Assembly (NCBI GenBank): GCA_030066685.1
Contig: JASJBF010000002.1
Coordinates: forward strand, 62,001 to 126,000
Direction of reading: 5' to 3'
DNA: 64,000 nucleotides
Source of the DNA: Kiloniellales bacterium
GTDB lineage: Bacteria > Pseudomonadota > Alphaproteobacteria > Kiloniellales > JAKSBE01
Part shown: piece by piece, positions 8,564 through 17,962 of the stretch
How the letters are laid out: every line of letters begins with the position of its first letter
Position numbering within the stretch: the first letter of the stretch is position 1
The notes under the pieces: generated by a model
Database searches by the model: none
What the model saw: the letters and a program-made list of their open reading frames with translations, nothing else
Told to the model about the DNA's origin: nothing
Made by a program: the position numbers and the translations under genes

Positions 8564-8779
8564 CGCGCGCTCTCCAACAACCAGTAGATGGCCCAGATAT
8601 CATCGGGGAACGGCGTTTATGGAGCCTTCGGCCTGGGAATTCAAGAAACGAATTGCCGCAAGCGCGACGCAAGCGGCCGTACCCCCAGAGGTTGCTTTCC
8701 TCGATGCCTCCCGCTGGGCCGACGTCCGGCCGATCGGGAGCCCTGTTCTCGGCGCCTTGTGCCGCCGTCACCTTGCGCC

Positions 8780-9187
8780 CTAGCTGCAGGGAAAAGCTTC
8801 GATCAGCGCAGCCCAGGTGATACTGGTCATTTGCTTGTCCCGAACTTCCGGATGCGCGCGCAGGTAGTCGAGGACGAGGTCGCGAACCTGGCCCTTCCGC
8901 AGGCCGTTCGGCAGGCAGAAGGCCCTGCTTGCGAGCGCGGACTTCAGGTCCTCCTCCAGCAAGAGCCCGTCGATCAGTTCGCCGGCGCCGGTGACGTATC
9001 CCGTGCAGTAGCCCTCGGTCCAGGATTCGGGACCGCTGCAGAGCTCCAGGAAATCTCGCCCGGTCTGGCCGCCGCGGGCGTCGGCGGGGAGCATCGCCAG
9101 GCATAAGCCGGCTGCGAGCAGGGCTGCGGGCCAGGCGGCTTTCAGCGGAACTTCTCGTGCTCGAAGGGTGGTTTCCCTTTCGGACAT
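8780..9187 (-). CDS. Rap1a/Tai-family exported small protein
   Basis: A 135-aa protein with a long basic N-region and a hydrophobic signal segment (AALLAAGLCLAMLPADA) ending near residue 37. The mature part has the Rap1a/Tai pattern: FLELCSG, CTGYVTGA, FCLPNGLRKGQVRDLVLDYL and AALIEAFPC, with four conserved Cys. Founding members are periplasmic immunity proteins of type VI amidase effectors, but most homologues, like this one, lack an effector neighbour and are simply exported proteins of unknown role. It follows the lipoprotein gene by 16 bp and is probably co-transcribed. Confidence 0.7.
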   Translation of the reverse strand: MSERETTLRAREVPLKAAWPAALLAAGLCLAMLPADARGGQTGRDFLELCSGPESWTEGYCTGYVTGAGELIDGLLLEEDLKSALASRAFCLPNGLRKGQVRDLVLDYLRAHPEVRDKQMTSITWAALIEAFPCS

Positions 9188-9203
9188 GGCGTCATCCGTC
9201 TCC

Positions 9204-9857
9204 TCAAGGGACCGGTATCGGACGGGGCTGGATGATGTTGTCGAGTTCCTGCAGCGGCCCCAACGGCTTGGTTTCGACTTTCTGTTCCCTGATCTTGGGC
9301 GTGCCTTCCCAGATCTTGTATTGGACCACGTCGTCCATCAGGACGATCACCGCGGAAAAGCGCCAGCCGGTGGTCATCGTTTCGCGCCTGAAGCCGAACA
9401 AGTCGAGGGCGACATTGCCTTCCCGCGATCGGTCGATGACGCTCGGCGTCACCTCGTAGCCCCAGCAGCGTTCGCGGGCTTCGAGACAGCGGCGCAGGTC
9501 TGGGTCCAAGGCCTGCATTTCGATCGACTCCCGCGGCAGGAAACGCTGAATCAGGTCGACGTAGGAGAGGACACGAACATTCGGTGTCTCCAGGGGATCG
9601 TAGCCGAGCGCCGTGAGCTCACCCCTTGTGGTCTGGGTCGGGACGACGGCATCGTAGGCGGTCTTGGCGTCCTCGAAGCTCTCCCAGGGGGACTCGGCGG
9701 TCTCAACGGTGGTCGGCAGGACGCTGCAGGCGGCTACGGTCGGCAGGGCGAGGATCAGCATCCAGAGGCCGCGGCGGCTCCCGCCCTTGGCCGTCGCCGG
9801 CAGGCCAAGGGCCCTTCCCGTAGGGCTTCCGGCGGTCACCGGAAGGCTTTCGACCAT
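9204..9857 (-). CDS. Putative lipoprotein
   Basis: The ATG at 9857 gives 217 aa; another in-frame ATG lies at 9761, right before the hydrophobic core. The segment MLILALPTVAACS is a lipobox with Cys at the +1 position, so the product should be exported and lipidated. The mature region contains GYDPLETPNVRVLSYVDLIQ and ERCWGYEVTP and is otherwise unrecognised. Proteins of this sort occur in alphaproteobacteria as outer-membrane-associated lipoproteins of unknown function. It is followed by the Rap1a-like gene and is divergent from the acyl-CoA dehydrogenase gene. Confidence 0.65.
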   Translation of the reverse strand: MVESLPVTAGSPTGRALGLPATAKGGSRRGLWMLILALPTVAACSVLPTTVETAESPWESFEDAKTAYDAVVPTQTTRGELTALGYDPLETPNVRVLSYVDLIQRFLPRESIEMQALDPDLRRCLEARERCWGYEVTPSVIDRSREGNVALDLFGFRRETMTTGWRFSAVIVLMDDVVQYKIWEGTPKIREQKVETKPLGPLQELDNIIQPRPIPVP

Positions 9858-9984
9858 GGGCTGACTCAATCCTGACTCCCCGGGGAAAGCCCAAGTGCCG
9901 CTGCGCAAGCCGCGGCGCCGAGAAGGCGTGACTTGATGGCGGCGGCGAATGCCTTAGTCTCGGCGCAGAGCGGGGCGAGGGGCC

Positions 9985-11136
9985 ATGATCGAGATCAACG
10001 ATTTCCGGGACATACGCGACGGCGTGCGGGCGCTCTGCGCGCGCTTTCCCGGCAGCTACTGGCGTGCGCTGGACCGCGAGCGGCGCTATCCCGAGGACTT
10101 CGTCCAGGCGCTCACCGACGCCGGTTACCTGGCCTGCCTGATTCCCGAGGCCTACGGCGGCAGCGGCCTGCCGCTCGGCGCGGCGGCGGCGGTGCTGGAG
10201 GAGATCCACAAGGCCGGCTGCAACGGCGCGGCCTGCCACGCCCAGATGTACACCATGGGCACGGTCCTGAAGCACGGCAGCGAGGCCCAGAAGCAAGCCT
10301 ACCTGCCGGAGATCGCCGCTGGCCGACTGCGCCTCCAGGCCTTCGGCGTGACCGAGCCAACCAGCGGCACGGACACCCTCTCCCTGCGCACGACGGCCGT
10401 TCGGGACGGCGACGGCTACGTGGTCAACGGCCAGAAGGTCTGGACCAGCCGGGCCGCGCACTCCGACCTCATGCTGCTGCTGGCGCGGACCACGCCGAAG
10501 GACAAGGTGACGAAGAAGGGCGAGGGTCTCTCGGTCTTCCTGGTCGATCTGCGCGCGGCCGAGGGTATCGAGATTCGCCCGATCCCGACCATGATCAACC
10601 ACGCCACGGCCGAGGTTTTTCTTTCCGACGTCCGGGTGCCGGCGGAGTCCCTGATCGGCGAGGAAGGCCGGGGCTTCCGCTATATTCTCGACGGCATGAA
10701 CGCCGAGCGCATCCTGATCGCCGCCGAGTGCCTGGGCGACGCCCGCTGGTTCGTCGAGACCGCGAGCGCCTATGCCAAGGAGCGCCAGGTCTTCGACCGG
10801 CCGATCGGCCAGAACCAGGGCGTGCAGTTCCCGATCGCCCGCGCCTTCGCCCAGACCGAGGCGGCGGAGCTGATGATCCGCAAGGCGGCCGCGCTCTTCG
10901 ATGCCGGCGAGCCCTGCGGCAAGGAGGCCAACCTGGCCAAGCTGCTGGCCTCCGAGGCTTCCTGGGCGGCCGGCGAGGCCTGCCTGCAGTCCCACGGCGG
11001 CTTCGGCTTCGCCGAGGAGTACGACGTCGAGCGCAAGTGGCGCGAGACCCGGCTCTACCAGATCGCCCCGATCTCGACCAACCTGATCCTCTCCTACCTC
11101 GCCGAGCATGTCCTCGGCCTGCCGCGGTCGTACTAG
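9985..11136 (+). CDS. Acyl-CoA dehydrogenase
   Basis: A 383-aa FAD-dependent acyl-CoA dehydrogenase. Signature segments are AFGVTEPTSGTDTLSLRTTA (first ACAD pattern), the middle beta domain with GYVVNGQKVWTSRA, and the C-terminal helical pattern QSHGGFGFAEEYDVERKWRE. That last segment holds the acidic residue and FAD contacts typical of the family. The length is normal. It catalyses alpha,beta-dehydrogenation of an acyl-CoA; chain specificity cannot be inferred. The start has GAGGGG just upstream (9972-9984 region). The CoA-transferase and MaoC-like genes 3.5 kb downstream could belong to the same pathway, but a foreign segment separates them. Confidence 0.88.
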   Translation: MIEINDFRDIRDGVRALCARFPGSYWRALDRERRYPEDFVQALTDAGYLACLIPEAYGGSGLPLGAAAAVLEEIHKAGCNGAACHAQMYTMGTVLKHGSEAQKQAYLPEIAAGRLRLQAFGVTEPTSGTDTLSLRTTAVRDGDGYVVNGQKVWTSRAAHSDLMLLLARTTPKDKVTKKGEGLSVFLVDLRAAEGIEIRPIPTMINHATAEVFLSDVRVPAESLIGEEGRGFRYILDGMNAERILIAAECLGDARWFVETASAYAKERQVFDRPIGQNQGVQFPIARAFAQTEAAELMIRKAAALFDAGEPCGKEANLAKLLASEASWAAGEACLQSHGGFGFAEEYDVERKWRETRLYQIAPISTNLILSYLAEHVLGLPRSY

Positions 11137-11364
11137 TCGCCGTGACCGGCTCAGGGCTACCGAATACGACGCAAGAGAGGCGCGCCGAAAGGGCAGAACA
11201 CCGCAGCTCGCCGAAAGCTCAGTCAATGCCTGACCTCACCGGTGCGATCCTGGTTTGTAAGCCGGTGGCAGGCCCCGGATGGCGAAGGCGGTATTAACTG
11301 CTCGCCAAATCGTCTTTGGTCAGGCAAAATATTCACTAACAGACGTCAATCTACCGGGTGTCGG

Positions 11365-13608
11365 ATGCTGCCGAAACAAGGGTTTTCCGGTCAATCCTTT
11401 CAAAATTCGTTATCGGATTGGATCTTACCTATAATGCTTTTTGTCGCATTGTTCCCGCTTACTTTGAGCGGATTTGGTTATCAGATTTATGACAACCATT
11501 CGCTTGGCAGCGAAGCCGCCTATGATTACTGGCTGGCCAACGGGTTCCAATGGGGCACCGAAATCATACAAAATATAGGCCCTCTAGGATTCATTCATTT
11601 TCCTCTATCTTTCACGGGATTCCTTGACTACGAAAACGCTTTGGCGAATTTTGCCTTGAGCGGAGTTCTTGTCGCTCTCGTCATATATCTGTCTTTGCTT
11701 ATACCAGATCGAGTCGCGAGGATTGTATTTCTGTCTATTTTTGCCTTGATGCAAATCCTAAAAAGACCGTATGGGTTTCCGATGCCAACAGAAGTTAATC
11801 ACTATTTGTTGGTCTTATTTACCGCGTACACGCTTTTTTCCTCAAGCCGATACGTCGTCCTCATCCCTCTCGTTGTCTTGCTCGCGGCCATGTCTTTAGG
11901 AAAAGGCATGTTTCTTTTTATCGCACCAGTGATCGTTCTATTCTCAGCGTTTCACTATATATTGAGAAAAACGCTGTTTATGGGAATTACCACGTTGGCT
12001 ACCTATATGCTGAGCGTTCTTGCTTTTTGGGTTATGTGCGACCAGCAGGTTTACAATATCCTGGACTTTGTTCTGGGGAGCTTTGCATTTTCCAGTGGCT
12101 ATAGTGAAGCGTTGGCAAATCATGGTTCATCTTCAATATTAGCTGGACTCTGTCTTTTTTTGTCAACGCTCTTAATACTCTTAGTAATAGAAAAGAACCT
12201 TCACGCAGTAAGGAGTGTAAGCCGAACCGCCGTGGCGTCCGGGCTGATGCTCGGCCTCATAGAGATATATATTTTGTTTGCTGTGTGGAAGCACGCCATT
12301 GTTTCTGGTGACCGATACCATGTAGGTGTGCACTTATTCTTTGTTGGTGTTTGTCTTATTCTTTACATGTACATGCATCATAGTGGCTATTACGAGGAGT
12401 CTAAGACGCCAAGGGAAACGCCGGCCCAGCGCCGTATGACTTGGTTTACCAACTGTGTGGTGTTGTTGATGGCTCAGTTGCGCGACAGTTTCTACCGCAA
12501 AATGATCGGACGGCGCAGCGTGAGATTCTTCGACGGTATGATTCCATTGGCGGCAGCCACAAAAAACCTGTTGGAGAATGTCACTTGCCGAGCAAAGGAC
12601 ATTAGAGACAAGCTGAAGGTGATTTCACTTTCAGATTTTGGCCTCGGCGCTTTAAAGAGATGGGAAATAGTTCTTCTTGTAGTCGTCCTTCTTTTTTCGA
12701 AGGAGTTCTGGGGAGGGATACATTTTGTAGTTTTTTTGGAACGAGAAGTGGCAGTCTGGGGTGCCAAGTTGGAAGAAAAAGCTGCCCAAATGCAGATGCC
12801 TCGAATGAGAGAAATTGTCGAAAGAGAAAGCGTCGGATACTTTGGGGAGCTGCCCGCGCCGATGATGTACAACGAATTTTCTTATAGAGCATCGCCGTCA
12901 ACCATTTCCTTTGCCGGTTGGAATCCCTGGCTAATTGAAAAGGATGCTGAATTCTTTCGTGACTCCAGCAAGGCGCCATCTTACCTTGTGTATGAGTTGT
13001 ATAATGTTGCTGATCGCTCAATCGTAGCGCAATTTTCACCGTTGGATAGTCCAAGGGCGCAGATTGAGATTTTTCGACGGTATGATCCAGTTCGCGACAA
13101 TCAAGGGAATCCGATCAATGAAATAGGCCGGCTGTTGTTAAAAAGGAGAGAAGCATTGTCAGAGTTAGAGTATGAGAATTTAGGAGAACGAACTTATATA
13201 ATGGGTGAAAGAATCCAGGTGCCTGAAGAGACGGCGGATCCGATTCAGGCGATTATTCGTTTTCCGCCAAGCCTATTCACTAAATTCATTACCTTTGTAT
13301 ATAAAGCGCCCGGCTATTCTATTCAATATAGGCTCGACAATGGCTTTGTGGGCAATCGGAAGTTTACGCCAACAAAGGCAAGAGAGGGCTTCTTGATAGC
13401 GCCCCTCATCCTCGAGAACCGGGATTTGCTTTCCGCACTTTCTGCGTCGGAATGGAATAAGTACGTAGAGAATGACAATAGTTCTCTGCGACGGGTAACT
13501 GAGTTTCGGATTACCTGTGACAACAGTTCCATTGCATGTGCAGGAGAGATGGCAGTTCAATTTAGAGAAGTAGACGGGCTTGAATTTGGGCGAGACAGTA
13601 GCTACTAG
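11365..13608 (+). CDS. Large AT-rich polytopic membrane protein, unknown, probably horizontally acquired
   Basis: A 747-aa protein from the ATG at 11365; an earlier in-frame ATG at 11242 is less likely because it adds a non-hydrophobic, GC-rich leader. Residues 15-370 hold about nine to ten transmembrane helices. A DNHSLGSEAAYDYWLANGF segment precedes the second helix, with GTEIIQNIGPLGF after it. A further helix near residue 480 (IVLLVVVLLFSKEFWGG) precedes a soluble C-terminal domain of about 260 residues. The layout resembles GT-C-type membrane glycosyltransferases or surface-polysaccharide proteins, but I see no diagnostic motif. Codons are strikingly AT-rich compared with every neighbour. 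An IS110 remnant lies directly downstream, together suggesting lateral transfer. Confidence 0.7.
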   Translation: MLPKQGFSGQSFQNSLSDWILPIMLFVALFPLTLSGFGYQIYDNHSLGSEAAYDYWLANGFQWGTEIIQNIGPLGFIHFPLSFTGFLDYENALANFALSGVLVALVIYLSLLIPDRVARIVFLSIFALMQILKRPYGFPMPTEVNHYLLVLFTAYTLFSSSRYVVLIPLVVLLAAMSLGKGMFLFIAPVIVLFSAFHYILRKTLFMGITTLATYMLSVLAFWVMCDQQVYNILDFVLGSFAFSSGYSEALANHGSSSILAGLCLFLSTLLILLVIEKNLHAVRSVSRTAVASGLMLGLIEIYILFAVWKHAIVSGDRYHVGVHLFFVGVCLILYMYMHHSGYYEESKTPRETPAQRRMTWFTNCVVLLMAQLRDSFYRKMIGRRSVRFFDGMIPLAAATKNLLENVTCRAKDIRDKLKVISLSDFGLGALKRWEIVLLVVVLLFSKEFWGGIHFVVFLEREVAVWGAKLEEKAAQMQMPRMREIVERESVGYFGELPAPMMYNEFSYRASPSTISFAGWNPWLIEKDAEFFRDSSKAPSYLVYELYNVADRSIVAQFSPLDSPRAQIEIFRRYDPVRDNQGNPINEIGRLLLKRREALSELEYENLGERTYIMGERIQVPEETADPIQAIIRFPPSLFTKFITFVYKAPGYSIQYRLDNGFVGNRKFTPTKAREGFLIAPLILENRDLLSALSASEWNKYVENDNSSLRRVTEFRITCDNSSIACAGEMAVQFREVDGLEFGRDSSY

Positions 13609-13746
13609 CGGGCAGCTGACGAATTCCTCGCGTTGGTTTGTGCGATGTGGTTCCCACGGCTTTGGAGCTGCGGGGTCGCTTGGCCGCTTGACCCGGCTAA
13701 GGTTGCTCTCGATCTGTCGCCTGTTCGACCTTGCCATCGCGCCTCT

Positions 13747-14216
13747 TCACCCTCGGAGATCTTCCGGGCCCGGCTTGAGCGGCCGCTCAGGCCACCGCCG
13801 GCCCGGGCCGGGTGTCCTCCTGGTGCTGCATGACCGCTCTGGCGATGCGCTCCGTCCGCCACAACGGCGAGCTTGCGGGGCTTGGTCTCGAGCAGCGTGA
13901 CCAGCAGGGCGCGCACCCGGTGCAGACCCGCCGCCGCATCCGCCGCGTCGTTCTTGTTCCGACGCAGGTAGGCCTTGGCGTAAGTCGGCGGAATCAGACG
14001 CACAGCTTGGCCAAAAGCACGAAGCTCGCGTCGCCAGCAATGCGACCTCGCACAGGCCTCCATACCGACAAGACACGGCTCAAGTCGGTCGACGTAAGCC
14101 AGAACCTGCGAGCGACGCAGACATCGACGAACCATGACCTCGTCAGTTCCCTCCACACCGGGCACCTGAAACACATGCTTCCCAAGATCCAGACCGATGA
14201 TGCTAACCTTCTTCAT
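13747..14216 (-). pseudogene. IS110-family transposase remnant
   Basis: The frame from 14216 begins VSIIGLDLGKHVFQVPGVEG and continues LVGMEACARSHCWRRELRA, VRLIPPTYAKAYLRRNKNDAADA. This is the IS110 DEDD N-terminal domain with the first catalytic Asp (GLDLGK) and Glu (GMEAC). Immediately after NDAADA the sequence jumps to a C-terminal-like LHRVRALLV / TKPRKLAVV segment, then loses frame; a +1 shift restores RTERIARAVMQHQ. So the middle of the gene is deleted and it is frameshifted. The remnant cannot encode a working transposase. It marks the right side of the AT-rich insert. Confidence 0.75.
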
Positions 14217-14346
14217 GGATGGCTTCCCGACGTTGGAACCTTCGATAACCAACCTTGGCACACTGGTGCCGCAAGGCGGCCATCCACCCCATCAAGTCCG
14301 GCCATTCAGCGAGAATTGGGAACCGGTTGTCGAAGAGGACGAACGT

Positions 14347-14676
14347 GTGTCCTTAGACCTGAAGAGGATCGTGATCTTTGTGAGCGACCTGGACAAGCAG
14401 GCGGCCTACTACCGCGACCGCCTCGGCCTAACCGTGCTCGAAGAGCGCGAGGGCTGGGTCGAGTTCGACGCCGGCGGCTGCAGCATTGCCCTGCACCGGG
14501 GTAGGCGGAAGCCGCGCTTGGATTTCGTGACCACCGAGCCCCTGGATCAGGTTCGCGACGGCCTGACGATCAGGGGCGCCAAGCTGCAGGAGATCAAGCA
14601 GGATGCCCTTTGCCGCTACTGCCGCGGCAGGGATGCAGAGGGCAATCCCTTCCAGATCTCGACGGAGAAGAGATGA
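14347..14676 (+). CDS. VOC-superfamily (glyoxalase/bleomycin-resistance fold) protein
   Basis: A 109-aa single VOC module starting at GTG 14347, preceded by AGAGGACGAAC. The open frame extends upstream into the IS110 remnant, which is why the internal GTG is preferred. Sequence features are RIVIFVSDLDKQAAYYRDRLGL at the first beta-alpha unit, WVEFDAGGCSIALHR at the second strand, and a closing AEGNPFQIS strand. The usual metal-ligand Glu/His positions are only partly recognisable. Its stop overlaps the CoA-transferase start (ATGA), so it is first in a three-gene operon. Substrate unknown. Confidence 0.75.
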   Translation: MSLDLKRIVIFVSDLDKQAAYYRDRLGLTVLEEREGWVEFDAGGCSIALHRGRRKPRLDFVTTEPLDQVRDGLTIRGAKLQEIKQDALCRYCRGRDAEGNPFQISTEKR

Positions 14677-15800
14677 CCGGCAAGCCCCTCGACGGCCTTC
14701 TCGTGGTCACCCTGGAGCAGGCGGTGGCGGCCCCGACCTGCTCGGTCCGGCTAGCCGACGCCGGGGCGCGGGTGATCAAGATCGAGCGGCCGGAGGGCGA
14801 CTTCGCGCGGGGCTACGACCAGGTTGCCAAAGGCGAGAGCGCCTATTTCGTCTGGCTCAACCGCGGCAAGGAATCCATCGCCCTGGACCTCAAGCGACCC
14901 GGCGACCTGGCGCTGGCGCGGCGCATGATCGGCAAGGCCGACGTCTTCATCCAGAACTTGGCACCGGGCGCGGCGGCGCGGCTCGGTCTCGATCCCGAGG
15001 CGCTGCGCGCCGCGCATCCGCGGCTCGTCACCTGCTCGATCTCCGGCTACGGCGAGACCGGTCCCTACGCCGAGATGAAGGCCTACGACCTGCTGGTCCA
15101 GGCCGAGAGCGGCTTGGCGGCGATCACCGGTCGGCCCGAGGGGCCGGGGCGGGTGGGGGTCTCGGTCTGCGACATCGCCGCCGGCATGTACGCCCACGCG
15201 GCGGTGCTGGAGGCCCTGCTGGCTCGCGAGCGCAGCGGCGAGGGCCGAGCCATCGCGGTCTCGCTCTTCGACGCCCTGGCTGACTGGATGACCGTGCCCC
15301 TGCTGCACCACGACTACGGCGGCGCGGCGCCGGAGCGGGTCGGCCTCAATCATCCCTCGATCTCGCCCTACGGCGCCTACGCCTCGCGGGAGGGGCGGGA
15401 GGTGGTCATCTCGATCCAGAACCAGCGGGAATGGCGGCGGCTCTGCGCAGAGGTCTTGGAAAAGCCGTCGCTGGCCGAGGACCCCCGCTTCCACGACAAC
15501 ACGGCGCGAGTTCGGAACCGGGTGGCCCTGAACAAGGAAATCGATGCTGTTTTCGGCCGGTCGCCCTTCGACGAGCTGATCGGGCGCCTGCGGGCGGCCG
15601 GCATCGCCTACGGCGCGATCAACGGGGTGGCCGAGCTGTCGCGGCATCCGCAGTTGCGCCGCATCACGGTCGGGTCCCCAGTTGGCCCGCTCGAGGTGGT
15701 GGCGCCCCCGGCCCGGGTGACCGGTCGGGCCGCCGACTTCGGGCCGGTGCCCGCGCTCGACCAGCAGGGCGACGACCTGCGCAAGGAGTTCGCCGAATGA
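14673..15800 (+). CDS. Class III (CaiB/BaiF) CoA-transferase
   Basis: A 375-aa family III CoA-transferase. Signature features are the N-terminal LEQAVAAPTCSVRLADAGARV, VIKIERPEGD and FVWLNRGKESIALDLK. The catalytic Asp lies in MKAYDLLVQAESGL, and GGAAPERVGLNHP and the C-terminal GAINGVAELSRHPQLR also match. The family moves CoA between carboxylic acids through an aspartyl-CoA thioester. It overlaps the VOC gene upstream and the MaoC-like gene downstream by 4 bp each. Linked CoA-transferase and mesaconyl-CoA-hydratase-like genes recall C4/C5 branched dicarboxylate metabolism (mesaconate, citramalate), but that is inference. Confidence 0.85.
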   Translation: MTGKPLDGLLVVTLEQAVAAPTCSVRLADAGARVIKIERPEGDFARGYDQVAKGESAYFVWLNRGKESIALDLKRPGDLALARRMIGKADVFIQNLAPGAAARLGLDPEALRAAHPRLVTCSISGYGETGPYAEMKAYDLLVQAESGLAAITGRPEGPGRVGVSVCDIAAGMYAHAAVLEALLARERSGEGRAIAVSLFDALADWMTVPLLHHDYGGAAPERVGLNHPSISPYGAYASREGREVVISIQNQREWRRLCAEVLEKPSLAEDPRFHDNTARVRNRVALNKEIDAVFGRSPFDELIGRLRAAGIAYGAINGVAELSRHPQLRRITVGSPVGPLEVVAPPARVTGRAADFGPVPALDQQGDDLRKEFAE

Positions 15801-16645
15801 CCGAGGCCTTGGAACGCTGGCGGGCCTGGCTCGGCCGCCGGGAGGAGACCCGGGACCTGCTCGACCTCAACCGGGCCCGGGCCCTGCAGGCCACCCTCGA
15901 CCTCGATGAGCCACCGCTGGAGGCCGGCGATCCCCTGCCGCCGCTCTGGCACTGGCTCTACTTCTGGAGCGTCGCCCCGGCCTCGGCCATCGGCCCCGAC
16001 GGCCACGCGGCACGCGGCGGCTTCCTGCCCGCGATCGAGCTGCCCCGACGCATGTGGGCGGGCAGCCGGGTCCGCTTCCCGGCGCCCCTGCCGCTGGGCG
16101 CCGAGGCGCGGCGCGAGTCCGAGATCATTGCCGTCGACTTCAAAGAGGGCCGCAGCGGTCACTTGGCCTTCGTCACCGTCCGGCACCGGGTTTCGGCCGC
16201 CGGCGTTCTGGCCATCGAGGAGGAGCACGACATCGCCTATCGCGCGGCAATACAGCCGGGCGAGGCGCCGCGTCTCGGCACGGCCGCGCCGGCCGATCCG
16301 CCCTGGCGGCGCGAAATCCGACCCGACCCGGTCCTGCTGTTCCGCTACTCCGCGTTGACCTTCAACGGCCACCGCATCCACTACGACCAGCCCTACGTGA
16401 CCGGCGTCGAGAGCTATCCCGGCCTGATCGTCCACGGGCCCCTGCTCGCCACCCTGATGGTCGAACTCGCCCGCCGCTCGGCCGGCCGGAGCGTCGCCAG
16501 CTTCCAGTTCCGCGCCCTGCGCCCGATCTTCGACACCGCCCCCTTCACCGTCGCCGGCGCCCCCGAGGACGAGACCGGCGCCAAGGTCTGGGTCGCCGAC
16601 CCCGAAGGCTTCCTGGCGATGGACGGCCGGGTCGGCTTCGGATAG
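15797..16645 (+). CDS. MaoC-like / mesaconyl-C4-CoA hydratase-type acyl-CoA dehydratase
   Basis: A 282-aa double hot-dog protein of the HTD2 / Meh (FAS1-like dehydratase) type. The N-terminal half has PLPPLWHWLYFW and LPRRMWAGSRVRF. The C-terminal half carries the hydratase motif RYSALTFNGHRIHYDQPYV with the catalytic Asp/His pair, and YPGLIVHGPLLATLM. The length agrees with mesaconyl-C4-CoA hydratase. It is translationally coupled to the CoA-transferase (ATGA at 15797). It likely hydrates an enoyl-CoA made by or for that transferase; the exact substrate is uncertain. Confidence 0.8.
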   Translation: MTEALERWRAWLGRREETRDLLDLNRARALQATLDLDEPPLEAGDPLPPLWHWLYFWSVAPASAIGPDGHAARGGFLPAIELPRRMWAGSRVRFPAPLPLGAEARRESEIIAVDFKEGRSGHLAFVTVRHRVSAAGVLAIEEEHDIAYRAAIQPGEAPRLGTAAPADPPWRREIRPDPVLLFRYSALTFNGHRIHYDQPYVTGVESYPGLIVHGPLLATLMVELARRSAGRSVASFQFRALRPIFDTAPFTVAGAPEDETGAKVWVADPEGFLAMDGRVGFG

Positions 16646-16658
16646 GCGCGAGAGGCGC

Positions 16659-17837
16659 TTACCCCTTGATCTCCCGCAGGGCCTGGATCAGGCGGTCGAT
16701 CTCGTCTTCGCTGTTGTAGTAGTGCACCGAGAGGCGCAGCAGGTCGGGGAGCCGGCGCTTCTCGGCGTCGATGCGGGTCGAGTCCGGGGTCGAGTGGGAG
16801 CTGTTGATACTCTGGGCGTGGAGGCGCCGGCGGACTTCGGCGGCCTCGATCCCGGGCAGGGCCGTGGTGACGATGCCGCACTTGCGCTGGCCGAGGTCGT
16901 AGACCGGCAGGCCGAGCTCCTCGTCCAGGCGCAGGCGCAGGTGGTGGGCCAGCTTGACCACCCGGTCCTCGATCGCCTCGAGGCCCCAGCCCAGGGCGTA
17001 GTCGACCGCGACGCCCAGGCCGATGACCGCGGCGTAGTTGAACTCCCAGTTCTCGAAGCGCCGGGCGTCGGGGCGCAGCTCGTAGCGCTCGCGCGCCACC
17101 CAGGCCGCCGAATGCAGGTCGGGCATCGGCGGCTCCAGGCGCTCCATCATCGCCCTGCGGACGTAGAGGAAACCGCTGCCGCGCGGCCCGCGCAGGTACT
17201 TGCGGCCGGTCACCGACAGCAGGTCGCAGCCCAGCTCCTCCACGTCGAGCGGCAGCTGGCCGGCCGACTGGCAGGCGTCGAGCAGGAAGGGGATGCCGGC
17301 CGCCCTGGCGACCCGGCCGATCTCGGGCGCCGGGTTGACCAGGCCGCCGTTGGTCGGGACGTGGGTGACCGCGATCAGCTTGACCCTGTCGTCGATCATG
17401 GTCTCCAGGGCCGCGACCGAAAGCTGGCCGCTCTCGTCGCTGGGCACGACCTCGACCACGACGCCGCGGTCCCTGGCCATCTTCAGGTAGGCGATGTAGT
17501 TGGCGGCGTATTCGGCCTCGGCGGTCAGGATGCGGTCGCCCGGCTTGAAGTCGAAGGCGTGGAAGGCCTGGTTCCAGGCGACCGTGGCGTTCTCTACCAG
17601 GGCCACCTCCTCCCTGGCACAGTTCATCAGCCTGGCGATGGCCGTGTAGGTGTTCGCCACCTTGTCGGCAGCGGCCGCGGCGGCCTCGTAGCCGCCCATC
17701 TCGCCCTCCAGGCGCAGGTGGTCGATCTGGGCGTCCAGGACCACCCGCGGCATCAGCGCCGCGCCGGCGTTGTTGAAGTGGGCGACCTTGGCGCAGCTCG
17801 GCGTCTCGGCGCGGGCCCGGGCGATATCGATGGCCAT
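16659..17837 (-). CDS. Class V PLP-dependent aminotransferase (cysteine desulfurase/isopenicillin epimerase-like)
   Basis: A 392-aa protein. The start at 17837 follows AAAGGAC with six-base spacing. PLP-binding features are HFNNAGAAL near the N-terminus, VTHVPTNGGLVNP, and LLDACQSAGQLPLDV. The Schiff-base lysine is in SVTGRKYLRGPRGSGFLYV. The active-site Cys loop of true cysteine desulfurases is not evident, so this is better called a class V aminotransferase with desulfurase/epimerase resemblance than NifS/SufS. It is a stand-alone gene, convergent with the MaoC-like gene. Confidence 0.8.
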   Translation of the reverse strand: MAIDIARARAETPSCAKVAHFNNAGAALMPRVVLDAQIDHLRLEGEMGGYEAAAAAADKVANTYTAIARLMNCAREEVALVENATVAWNQAFHAFDFKPGDRILTAEAEYAANYIAYLKMARDRGVVVEVVPSDESGQLSVAALETMIDDRVKLIAVTHVPTNGGLVNPAPEIGRVARAAGIPFLLDACQSAGQLPLDVEELGCDLLSVTGRKYLRGPRGSGFLYVRRAMMERLEPPMPDLHSAAWVARERYELRPDARRFENWEFNYAAVIGLGVAVDYALGWGLEAIEDRVVKLAHHLRLRLDEELGLPVYDLGQRKCGIVTTALPGIEAAEVRRRLHAQSINSSHSTPDSTRIDAEKRRLPDLLRLSVHYYNSEDEIDRLIQALREIKG

Positions 17838-17962
17838 CGGTGTCCTTTCCTCGGCTCGGCGCCGCGGACTCTAGGGATCTCGGGGCGCGAAGCCAAGCCG
17901 CCGCGCGCGGGCTTGACCGCCGCCGCCGGCCGTGGCCTTTGATCCGTCGGGAGGGCGAGACC

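Noticed and set aside
8780-9187. Type VI secretion immunity protein (Rap1a) with effector
   Set aside because: The fold signature fits, but no amidase effector or secretion gene is adjacent; reported only as a Rap1a/Tai-family exported protein.
9703-11226. 507-codon minus-strand frame opposite the acyl-CoA dehydrogenase
   Set aside because: A GC-rich shadow: composition follows the third-codon bias of the plus-strand gene, which has complete ACAD motifs.
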